64,000 nucleotides of DNA from Bubalus kerabau (lineage: Eukaryota; Chordata; Mammalia; Artiodactyla; Bovidae): positions 59,788,464-59,852,463 of the forward strand of contig NC_073632.1 of the NCBI RefSeq assembly GCF_029407905.1, written 5' to 3'. A program made the translations under genes and the position numbers. This document shows positions 54,775 to 64,000 of the stretch, piece by piece. The notes below the pieces were generated by a model, which saw only the letters and a program-made list of their open reading frames with translations, did no database searches and was not told the origin of the DNA. Positions within the stretch are counted from its first letter, which is position 1, and the number at the start of each line of letters is the position of its first letter.

Positions 54775-54960
54775 CTATGAAGCATTTTAATGCATGGTAA
54801 CATTTCATCTTTAAAACAAACCTATAAATTAGGTACTGATGTGATCTCCACTTTACGGATGAGAAAACTAAATCACAAAGCCATCCAACACATAACTCAG
54901 TTGGTGGTGAGGGGCTAAAGGAGAGGAGAGGGACTGGAATTCTGGCACTGAATATTTCTT
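54775..54960 (+). mobile_element. MIR SINE
   Basis: CATGGTAACATTTCATCTTT, ACAAACCTATAAATTAGGTAC, TCCACTTTACGGATGAGAAAAC, AAATCACAAAGCCATCC and ACATAACTCAGTTGGTGG follow the MIR order in sense. Confidence 0.78.
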
Positions 54961-55103
54961 TCTTTAATGAAATGAATAATATGTTTGTACTTTTATCACT
55001 TGTTAAGAGACTGTTCTAATTTCTTGGGAAACAAATGAACCAAAAAAGGCCTCCTGTTCACATGGATCAAATACTCTCAAACAGCCTCAAGAGTTCTTAC
55101 CTT

Positions 55104-56374
55104 GAATAGAGGTTTCAAAGTGTGGTTTGCTAACCTCTTGGGAAACCAAGTTCTAGTGAATATACAACATCAAAACTATTGTTATAATAATACTAAGACT
55201 TTTTTTTTCCTTTACTCTGTTCAGAATTACATTGATGGTGCAAAAGCAGCGGTGGATAAAACTGGTGGCAGTTTGTACCAAACCACTAGCAGTCATAGTA
55301 TTTCTCACTCCAACAGATCTACAGTTAACAACTAAATTAATTAAAGAATTTCCCTTAAGAACATACTTGGTGAAACAGTAAAAATGTTTAATTTCATTAA
55401 ATCTTGAAACCTGAGTATACATCATTTTAATATTTTATTTGATGAAATGGGAAGATTACAAAATGCACTTCTGCTATATATTGAAATATGATGGTGATCT
55501 GGATGTAAAGAACTTGTGCAATTGTAATCAAAAGCTGAACTAGCCAGTCTCTCATGAAATGGCATTTTATTTGAAAGAATTAATAACAAACTATGGTTAC
55601 TTGACATGAATATTTGGTAGGTGTTTTATAAAAAAAATATTGAAGTAAATCTGTCAGAGGATGGACCCAACAGAATTTGTGCTGCCAGTGATAAAATTTG
55701 AACCTCATAATACTTAATTTTTTTCTGGTGAAATTAGTGGTGATACTGACAAATGTGATGTTTTGATATGTGGAAGTTCTGCATAATTCCATGAACTAGT
55801 ATTCTCTGAATGATCAATGTATATGTTACGTACATGCATAGGTAAAATCATCTACCAGTAAAAGATCCATTCAGAGTGAGTAATAAACTAATGGATTTTA
55901 ATGTAACAAAGTATCAAAGGTATACTGATATGATTTCAGAGCTCACATACTAATCTTTAAGAGAACAACCATTTGCTGAGTTTTGGTGTAATATCAAAGA
56001 ATACCTACAATTATATGTGATGACAACCAAATATCTGCATGAGGCTGTATTTTCTTCACGGATTTCAATCATAAGAATGAGTTGCAGCAGATGAAGATAC
56101 AGATATAAGAACTGACTATGCTTATTAATTTAGATATTAAAGAGATGTGCAAAAGTATAAAATATCATTCTTATCCCTTAGTCCTTTTTTGTTGGGAGTT
56201 ATTTTTCATAAAAATGGTACCTATGTTAACATGCAATGGGCTTAATATTGCTATTTTAAATGATCTGTCTTAAAATATTTAAAGTTTTTTTCTTGGTTTC
56301 AATTTTTAATGGTAAATAGAGACAGATATAACCCATAAAACAAAATTCATGAAACCAGAAAGTTTGAGAACAGA
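55104..56374 (+). mobile_element. hAT (Charlie/Buster-like) transposon with transposase relic
   Basis: Left end AGAGGTTTCAAAGTGTGG and right end AGAAAGTTTGAGAACAG resemble the paired ends (CAGTGGTTCTCAAA-type) of a hAT element. Between them lies a decayed transposase. The 55102-55335 frame includes YIDGAKAAVDKTGGSLYQTT; later blocks in broken frames give FDEMG (about 55441), KLWLL (about 55590) and a VKDPF-like stretch near 55861. These match the hAT transposase family from which the host gene ZBED5 derives. The 3' noncoding part (GATATTAAAGAGATGTGC; TTAACATGCAATGGGC) follows. Many stops: inactive. Confidence 0.8.
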
Positions 56375-58099
56375 TTGTCCAACACATGGCCCTTCATCTT
56401 CCTTGGTTGGACGATTTTTCCTGATACTGGAAAATATTTTAGTGGTGAGCAATTTACTTTGAAAAAGAAAACCAGGTTATTCAGACTGTTTTCTTTTATT
56501 ATTTCTATGGGACTCATAGCATTTCACATATGCTTCCCTCAAATTTTCCATTATGCTAGAAAGACTCAGTAGCAGAAGAAATTTATTAGTGTAAATTTTG
56601 TGACCTGACTATAATCACAAAATTATGCCAGATTTCTCATATTTGGAATGAGAAAATTAAAGTTCAAAAGTATGTCACCTTTGACACTGCAATTAAGCCA
56701 ACACCGAGGAGCCTGCAGAATAGATAGAAACATCTGTGGCTAATTTCTCTAAATGTTGCAACTGCTGTTTTCTCTAAATTCCTAAAAATGAGAATGATTG
56801 CTGCAACCTTTTAAAAACTGAATAAAGGAGGGTTACCTTTCCTTATGATTTGTTATTCTTATATCATTTTGTTCAAGAAAAAAATACACTTTCCACAATC
56901 CAACCAAGGTTGCCACTTAAATATAGCATCATATACTATTCAAGTATCTCCTTAAAATTAACAACTTTTGACCAGAGATATATTAATACATCTTTTGTTA
57001 CCTGTACTTTATTGATCAGAGACGTTTCAAAATTCACTTACCTAACAAATTGTCAGCCACAGGCAGTTTCTCCAGAAAATCACCCAGTCAATAATGTGTT
57101 AGATGACATCAGTCATCTAAACTGTTTTTATATATTTAATATAAAGATAATAAGATTTGTTCTTTATGGTTGTTGTGAGATTGAAAAGAGAGAACAAGCT
57201 TGAAAACACCCAAGAAACATGTGCTTAAATACTTTGGATTTTGATACTTTCATTTTTATGGCTCTAAAAGTTCCTCTAACAATAAAATATCTCTCATTCA
57301 CTATGGTGGCCATAAAAACATACCTTTTTGATCTCTCACAACTGCGACTAAGAATAACTGACCTTTGGCCTCAGGACCTATCTCAACTACAGAGTTGGCA
57401 CTGAAGCCGTACTTCCCACAGGCTGCTCCCATTCAATGACTGACAAGACATCAGTACTAAGACGCCTGTTCCTGAGAAAATCACAGTTCTCAGTATTCTA
57501 ACCAGAAGTGTTGAGAGTTCAAAAAATCAAGTTGCCCAGAATTATAGAGCTAAAGAGCTGAGAAGTGTAACTGAATTTTTCACTAGGTAGAAGGCTGTCT
57601 TGAAATACAGAGCTACAAAGATTTGTGAAGTGGCTTCAGTTGCTTATGAATAAAATACAGAAAAGTAATAGGCAGAAAACATGGTATCAGTTAACCCAAA
57701 CCTTTGTAATCACAATTTTAAATCAGAAATTCAAATCCATTTTATTTTGTGCATGGCATCCTCTAACCACATGTACATTTTAATTGGTAATATAAATTAT
57801 CAAGTTATTATAATGAGTTCTATTCTATTACATATTCAAGTCTTACAGACAAACAGACACACACACAAACACATATATTTTAGTCCTCTCTCAAATGTAC
57901 AACGGAATCACTACCTTGGGAAAACAAGTAATTGAAGGAAAGAAAAGAGAATTAACCTCATCCACTTCCTGCTTCTGATTCCCACAATCTTAAATTTAAT
58001 ATATTGTGAATCACCTTTTCATATCTTTTTAGACACAGAATAGAGAAGCCAATTTATAATTTTCTATTATAAACATGCTTAGAGTATATGTATAACAAT
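56375..58099. other. Unique sequence, no gene
   Basis: 1.7 kb with no nameable repeat. Frames at 56850-57203 and 57219-57404 lack recognisable domains. Near 57,096-57,120 a short imperfect palindrome (TTAGATGACATCAGTCATCTAA) is present. Confidence 0.5.
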
Positions 58100-58109
58100 A
58101 AAAAGTAAA

Positions 58110-58239
58110 TATTTTTGTTGTTTAGTCGTTAAGTCATGTCCTGTCTTTTGTGACTCCAAGGACTGCAGCCACCAGGATTCCCTGTCCATGGGATTTTCCA
58201 GGCAAGAATACTACAGTGGGTTGCCACTTTACTCTCCCA
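58110..58239 (-). mobile_element. BovA-type SINE fragment, antisense, with TSD
   Basis: Minus-strand SINE 3' part: TTGTTTAGTCGTTAAGTCATG, GGACTGCAGCCACCAGG, CATGGGATTTTCCAGG and AGAATACTACAGTGGGTTGCC, with the tRNA part missing. TSD AAAAAGTAAA at 58100-58109 and 58240-58249 (10 bp, perfect), so this is a normal 5'-truncated insertion. Confidence 0.93.
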
Positions 58240-58249
58240 AAAAAGTAAA

Positions 58250-58907
58250 CATACAGGCAATAAACAATAAAATAGTAAATAATAAAATGTAAAAATTACT
58301 TTAAACATTTTCTGTACTCTGCCCTAACATCTAAGCATTTCAGCATTTTTCTTAGATATTACATTTATTTGTAACCATAATACCAGTTTATATCCAAAAC
58401 TCTCATAACCCAATCAGATTTCAAATTTATACAAAGATACATTCTTCAGTTATATACAAACTTATGGAGAGGAAAATAGTGGCAATTACATAATTGGCAA
58501 TGTTGATGACCATGATGATCACAGCTTAGCACTCATTACTTTTCACAGTTTCCCTAATACTCAGTTTCACAACAGCTCCTTTAGGTAGATGAAGTGGATA
58601 AACCTTTTTTCCTAAAGAGAAAAACCTAACAGTTCAGTTGTTTTGTTTGTTATCAAATAAATTGTTCTGATTTTAATATCCTCTTCTAGATCACAAATAG
58701 CAAGAAGTGAGGGAAAACTGCCTTTATACAATTCAAATCTACAGCATCTGTTCACCATTCATATATTATTTTTCCAATCCTTGTATTAGAGTTAAAGGAA
58801 TACAGACACTAAGTTTTTGATACCAATCTTCTTTTCTTGATAACTAGGTAGTACCATATTTTACCTATCAATTAAAATGGTTCAAGTCAAATGGGAACAT
58901 TTTAAAA
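58250..58907. other. Unique sequence
   Basis: No gene. 58,520-58,600 (TTTCACAACAGCTCCTTTAGG) may be a MIR scrap, too short to call. Confidence 0.45.
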
Positions 58908-60590
58908 GTAAATTGCATGTAAAGATGTCATTTCTCCCAACCTGGTCTGTAGATTAAATGCAGTCTCCATCAAAATCCCAGCAAGTTATTTTGTTAATAT
59001 CAAAAACTGATATTAAATTGTATATGGAAATACAAAAGACCCATAAGAACATTTTGGAGAATTGACATTCCAGAGTTCAAGATTTACAATAAAGCTACAC
59101 TAATCAAGAAAGTGTTGACAAAAGGATAGACAAATAGATCAACGGAACAGAACAGAATGCCCAGAGATAGATCCACATAAATACAGTCAGCTAATCCTTG
59201 ACAAAGAAACAAAGATAATTTAATGGTGCAAAGATATTTTCAATAAATGAGGCTGGAATAATTAGCCATCTATATGCACAAAATAAAGAATCTGGACACA
59301 GAACACATAGATTCAAAAAATTAACTTAAAATGAATCATGGACCTAATGTAAAATATAAAACTATAAAACTTTTAGAAAATAGCACAAATGAAAATCTAG
59401 ATAACCTTAGGTAAGGTAATGACTTTTTACTTACAACACCAAAGGCATGATCCATGGACAAAAGAACTGACAAGCTGGACTTCATTAATGTTAAAAATTT
59501 CTGTTCTGCAAAAACACTGTCAAGAGAAATTTTAAAAAGCCACTGATTAGGAGAAAATATTTGCAAAAGACATTTCTGATAAAAGACTGTTGTGAAAAAT
59601 ATACAAAAAGCTTTTCAAATTCAACAATAAGAAAACAAACAAACCAATTAAAAAGTGAGACAAAGGTTTGAACAGATACTATACCAAAGACGATATACAG
59701 ATGCAAATAAGAATTTTAAAATATGCTCCATATACTCTGGTCATCATAGAAAAGGAAATTTAAACAACAAAGAGATACTACTATCCACCCATTAGAATGC
59801 TGGCAAAAATCTAGAGCAATAGGAATTATAATTCTCAGTGCTAGTGGGAATATAAAATGATAAAGCCACCATGGCAATTTCTCACAAAACTAAAAGTAAT
59901 CTTATATTGTCTAGCAAGTATGTACCCTGGTATTTACACAAAGGAGTTGAAAACTTGTCCTGCATGCAGATGTTTATAGCAGCATTATTCATAATTGCCA
60001 AAACTTGGAAGCAACTAAGTTGTCTTTTAGTAGAAGAGATAAACTGTGGCATACTTAGATAATAGAATATTATTCAGAGCTAAAAAGAAATGAACTATCA
60101 AGCGATGAAAAGATAAGGAGAGAGTTTAAACACATATCATGAATTGAAAGTAGCCCATTTAGAAAGGATATGCACTGTATGATTCCAACTACATGACATT
60201 CTGGAAATGGCAAAACTATGGACAGTAAGGAGATCTGTGGTTACACTGGTTAGGGGAAAGAAAGGATGAATAGCAAGAGCACAGAGGATTTTTAGAGCGA
60301 TGAAATTGTTCTATAATACTACAATTCTTGATACATTTCACATGTGTCCAAATCCATTAAATGCATAACACTAAAAGTGCACCCTAATGTAAGCTTTGGA
60401 CTTTGGGTAATAATGATGTGTCAGTGTAGGTCCACTGATTGTAACAAAAGTACTATTCTGGTGAGTAATGGTGTTGTAGGAGGGTCCGTGCATGTATGGA
60501 GGGCAAGGAGTATATGGAACCACCCAGTACTTTGTGCTCAGTTTTGCTATGAACCTAAAACTGCATTTAGTCTATTTTTTAAGTAGTTTT
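58908..60590 (+). mobile_element. Old L1: ORF2 C-terminus and 3'UTR
   Basis: A continuous sense L1 3' part of about 1.7 kb. Landmarks are TAAATGCAGTCTCCATCAAAATCCC (58955), TTCAAGATTTACAATAAAGC, GCCCAGAGATAGATCCACATAAAT, GGCAAAAATCTAGAGCAATAGG, GGCAATTTCTCACAAAAC, TTGGAAGCAACTAAGTTG, then the 3'UTR with CACTGATTGTAACAAAAG and CTATGAACCTAAAACTGC. Numerous stops show it is long dead. 5'-truncated; no TSD identified. Confidence 0.87.
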
Positions 60591-61220
60591 CATACCATCT
60601 GGGTAACATTTTAAAATGATAATCTGAGAGTTGGGTACTGGAAGCAGTATTTTATAGAGCCTTTGGAGTTTCCCTTGGGAGTCTTCATAATGCTGTTGGG
60701 CTTCTACTTTAAAAGACTTCATTTTGCTAAGGGGTGGCATTTTCCCCACTTTGAAGATTCTAACATGTTTTAAAGGTCCTGTTTTTGAAGAAATGAATAT
60801 CTGTGGAATTCTCTGATGAGAAAGTTTCCTATTCCAGGAGAAAAGAAGTCCTCTGTTGAAATTATTTACCAGATTATGGTTTTAACTCTGGAGACAGTCT
60901 AATCCCTGACAGGGTTATCATCTTTTTGAAAATATTAATATGTTTGGAAAAAGGTTCTACTTCTGAAGAAATTATTATTGCTAGAAGGAAGCTATCTTTA
61001 AAATTTTAGTAAGTTGTTGTTTTCAAGTATATTCAGTAGCATAGGATGACTTCACTGGGGAAACATTAAAGTAGATGTAATTTATTCTATCAGCAATTTT
61101 ATAGAATTCTATGAACACTGGAATAGAACTAGTATCTCATGATGTGTGTGAATCAATATTTCCATTTATTAAGCTAAACAGCTAAGTGAAATGTATGTAA
61201 CTTTATTTATATGCCTTACT
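60591..61220. other. Unique sequence
   Basis: No gene; moderately mixed composition at 60,620-60,900, no family recognised. Confidence 0.45.
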
Positions 61221-61230
61221 AGTCATATAT

Positions 61231-61500
61231 CGGAGAAGGCAATGGCACCCCACTCCAGTACTCTTGCCTGGCAAATCCCATGGATGGAGGAGCCTGGTAG
61301 GCTGCGGTCCATGGAGTCGCTAAGAGTTGGTCACGACTGAGCGACTTCACTTTCACTTTTCACTTTCATGCATTGGAGAAGGAAATGGCAACCCACTCCA
61401 GTATTCTTGCCTGGAGAATCCTAGGGACAGGGGAGCCTGGTGGGCTGCTGTGTCTGATGTTGGACAGAGTCGGACACGACTGAAGCGAGTTAGCAGCAGC
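61231..61500 (+). mobile_element. Bov-A2 SINE with TSD
   Basis: Sense dimeric Bov-A2 with intact CACTTTCACTTTTCACTTTC linker and a (CAG)n tail. TSD AGTCATATAT at 61221-61230 and 61501-61510 (perfect). Confidence 0.97.
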
Positions 61501-61514
61501 AGTCATATATATTT

Positions 61515-61852
61515 TTTGCATATTATTTATTTTTTAATTTTTATTTTATATTGGGTATAGCTGATTAATAATGTTGTGTCAGTTTCAGGTATACAGCAAG
61601 GTGATTCAATTAAACATATACATGTATTTACTCTTTTTCAAATTATTTTCCCATTTAGATTATTACTGAGTATTGAGCACAGTTCCCGGTGCTATACAGT
61701 AGGTCCTTCTGGCTGTCTATTTTAAATATAAAAGTGTGTACATGTCAATCCCAAACTCCCAATCTATCCCTCCTCTTCACCCTTCCCCCTGGAAACCATA
61801 AGTCTCTAAGTCTATGAGTTGGTTAATATTTTTTATTTTTAATATATAACAA
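61515..61852 (-). mobile_element. L1 3'UTR, antisense
   Basis: Antisense L1 3' end: TTGGGTATAGCTGATTAATAATG, TTGTGTCAGTTTCAGGTATAC, AGCAAGGTGATTCAATTAAAC, AGCACAGTTCCCGGTGC, TATACAGTAGGTCCTTCTGG and TCAATCCCAAACTCCCAATC. A BovB 3' end follows on its right. Confidence 0.85.
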
Positions 61853-61860
61853 AGTCTCAT

Positions 61861-62055
61861 TTTCAGTTCAGTTCAGTCGCTCAGTCGTGTCCAACTCTTT
61901 GTGACCCCATGAATCGCAGCATGCCAGGCCTCCCTGTCCACCACCAACTCCCAGAGTTCACTGAGACTCACGTCCATCGAGTCAGTGATGCCATCCAGTC
62001 ATCTCATCCTCTGTCGTCCCCTTCTCCTCTTGCCCCCAAGCCCTCCCAGCATCAG
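61861..62055 (-). mobile_element. BovB 3' end fragment, antisense, with TSD
   Basis: Only the last roughly 195 bases of BovB (CAGTTCAGTTCAGTCGCTCAG to CCCTCCCAGCATCAG). Short TSD AGTCTCAT at 61853-61860 and 62056-62063, which overlaps the AGTCT of the BovB sequence itself. Confidence 0.93.
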
Positions 62056-62353
62056 AGTCTCATAAGCAATGATAAATATTAGGTCCAGCATTAGACTACT
62101 AATAAAGGAAATACATACTCTTTATCAATAGCCCTTTTTTAAACCCATTTCTAAAACCAAATATTTCCAGAGTTCACACAATATTTCTCACGTGGAGAAT
62201 TCACATGAACGAACTGAAACAAGAGGAATAGAGGAATTATAATTATAAATATTTTAATGTTTTCATAGAGAAAAGAAAAAATAAATGAGAGAAAGGAAGG
62301 AGAAAAGAGAAGTGAAGAAATAAATTAGGTGATTATGCAAATACTGTCTTACA

Positions 62354-62582
62354 CATTTGATGCAAAGAACTGAGTCATTGTAAAAGACTCTGATGATGGG
62401 AAAGATTGAAAGCGGGAGGAGAAGAGGACGACAGAGGGTGAGATGGTTGGATGGCAACACTGACTTCATGGACATGAGTTTGAGCAACTCTGGGAGTTGG
62501 TGATGGACAGGGAGGCCTGGCGTGCTGCACATGGGGTCGAAAAGAGTTGGACACGACTGAGTGACTGAACTGAACTGAACTG
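62354..62582 (+). mobile_element. BovB 3' end fragment, sense
   Basis: Sense BovB end from TTTGATGCAAAGAACTGAGTC to a (CTGAA)n tail at 62564-62585. It covers the same part of BovB as the antisense copy 300 bases to the left, but with different variants (GGAAAGATTGAAAGC), so it is an independent insertion. Confidence 0.93.
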
Positions 62583-62843
62583 AACTATCCTACTTATTTC
62601 CCTGTAGGATCTGAAATACGAAGAGTGAATAAATGCAAATGGGGGGGTAAAAATAAGGAACTTATTGACCTGTCTAGTTTTAATAAAAACAATAAACTGA
62701 AACCCAATGGTTGCATTTTAGTGAAACTTTATTTAAAATGTTTTTTTTTAATTTACCATGTGTTGTAAGTGAGAAATAAGCTAATTTTAAAACATCTTTT
62801 ATGCAACTGAAAATCTCAGGAAGAGATATCCAAGGTGTCAATA

Positions 62844-64000
62844 CAGTTCAGTTGCTCAGTCGTGTCCAACTCTTTGCGACCCTATGGACTTCAGCATGCC
62901 AGGGCTCCCTGTCCATCACCAACTCTGGGAGCATACTCAAACTAATGCTCATTAACTCGGTGATGCCATCCAACCATTAAATCCTCTGTCATCTCCTTCT
63001 CCTACCATCTTCAATCTTTTCCAGAATCAGGGTCTCTTCAAATGAGTCGGTTCTTCACATCAGGTGGCCAAAGTGTTGAACTATCAGCTTCAGCATCAGT
63101 CCTTCCAATGAATATTCAGGATTGATTTCCTTTCGGATGGACTGGTTGGATCTCCTTGCTGTCCAAGGGACTCTCAAGAGTCTTCTCCAACACCACAATT
63201 CAAAAGCATCAATTCTTTGGCGCTCAGCCTTCTTTAAGGTCCAACTCTCACATCCATATACGACTATTGGAAAACCCATAGCTTTGACTAGATGGACCTT
63301 TGTTGGCAAAGTAATGTCTCTGATTTTTAATATGCTGTCTAGGTTGGTCATAACTTTTTTTCCAAGGAGCAAGTGTCTTTTAATTTCATGGCTACACTCA
63401 TCATCTGCAGTGATTTTGGAGCCCAAGAAAATAGTCTCTCACTGTTTCCACTGCTTCCCCATCTATTTGCCATGAAGTGATGGGACTGGATGCCATGATC
63501 TTAGTTTTCTGAATGTTGAGCTTTAAGCCCACTTTTTCACTCTCCTCTTTCACTTTCATCAAGAGGCTCTTTAGTTCTTCTTTGCTTTCTGCCATAAGGG
63601 TGGTGTCATCTGCACATCTGAGGTTATTGATATTTCTCCCAGCAATCTTGATTCCATCTTGTGCTTCATCCAAGCCAGCATTTCTCATGATGTACTCTGC
63701 ATATAAGTAAAATAAGCAGGGTGACAATATACAGCCTTGACGTACTCCTTTTCCTATTTGGAACCAGTCTGTTGTGCCATGTCCAGTTCTAACTGTTGCT
63801 TCCTGACGTGCATACAGATTTCTCAAGAGGCAGGTCAGGTGGTCTGGTATTCCCATCTCTTTAAGAGTTTTCCACAGGTTGTTGTGATCCACACAAAGGC
63901 TTTGGCATAGTCAATAAAGCAGAAACAGATGTTTTGCTAGAACTCTCTTGCTTTCTCGATAATCCAGCGGATGTTGGCAATTTGATCTTTGGTTCCTCTG
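62844..64000 (-). mobile_element. BovB LINE, continues past the window edge
   Basis: Antisense BovB starting with ACAGTTCAGTTGCTCAGTCG and still in RT sequence at base 64000. Minus-strand frames 63401-63892 and 63055-63426 give NLWKTLKEMGIPDHLTCLLR, RQGCILSPCLFYLYAEYIMR, NNLRCADDTTLMAESKEEL and YGCESWTLKKAERQRIDAFE. The catalytic box reads CADD (63605-63616), with Tyr replaced by Cys. A small deletion near 63,432 shifts the frame. Its 5' extent cannot be judged. Confidence 0.94.

Noticed and set aside
57096..57120. Imperfect palindrome resembling a CRE/AP-1-type site
   Set aside because: A single short match in unique DNA with no further promoter features; not enough to call a regulatory site.

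Overview
The window is AT-rich, gene-poor nuclear DNA from a ruminant, most likely a bovid. The evidence is the combination of BovB (RTE-type) LINEs, tRNA-derived Bov-tA SINEs, dimeric Bov-A2 SINEs, a ruminant-type L1 3' end and a class II (ERVK-like) solo LTR, over a background of older mammalian repeats (MIR, L2, old L1, Tigger1, hAT). No host protein-coding gene, exon, tRNA, rRNA or CRISPR array can be supported. Almost all open frames over 60 codons are fragments of BovB reverse transcriptase on one strand, their antisense shadows, or frames through SINEs. Repeat families are named from recognised consensus features only; no masking program or database search was run.

Layout. 1-3.1 kb: unique AT-rich sequence. 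3.1-15.9 kb: a dense nest of repeats. An old L1 ORF1 remnant is split by a BovB with an inverted 5' half, an antisense L1 is split by another BovB, and an L1 with a long tandem-monomer 5'UTR (9.7-14.6 kb) is broken by two BovBs and several SINEs. 15.9-18.2 kb: unique, with a MIR. 18.2-21.3 kb: the longest BovB (antisense), carrying both endonuclease and RT regions and a nested Bov-A2. 21.3-36.4 kb: scattered SINEs and five shorter BovB copies separated by unique sequence. 36.6-43 kb: a Tigger-type MITE, two opposed L1 3' ends and an inverted pair of SINEs. 43.06-45.6 kb: a decayed Tigger1. 45.6-51.5 kb: a possible processed pseudogene split by BovB, several MIRs, and a solo LTR inside a SINE. 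51.5-58.1 kb: the longest stretch free of ruminant-specific insertions, holding only MIR, L2 and a hAT transposon with a ZBED5-like transposase relic. 58.1-64 kb: an old L1, a Bov-A2, an antisense L1 3' end, two back-to-back BovB 3' ends, and a BovB running off the right edge.

Nothing here works together as a pathway. The window is a record of retroposition: non-autonomous SINEs (Bov-tA and Bov-A2 share 3' sequence with BovB and are thought to be mobilised by its machinery) inserted into BovB and L1 copies, often with readable target-site duplications (TSDs). I did not find a new functional system. The most unusual items are structural: a 206-bp inverted templated insertion (14,074-15,070), a BovB with a twin-priming-like inversion and TSD (5,955-7,676), a 59-bp 3'-truncated Bov-A2 with a perfect 12-bp TSD (35,221-35,303), and two BovB copies sharing a YGDD form of the RT catalytic motif.
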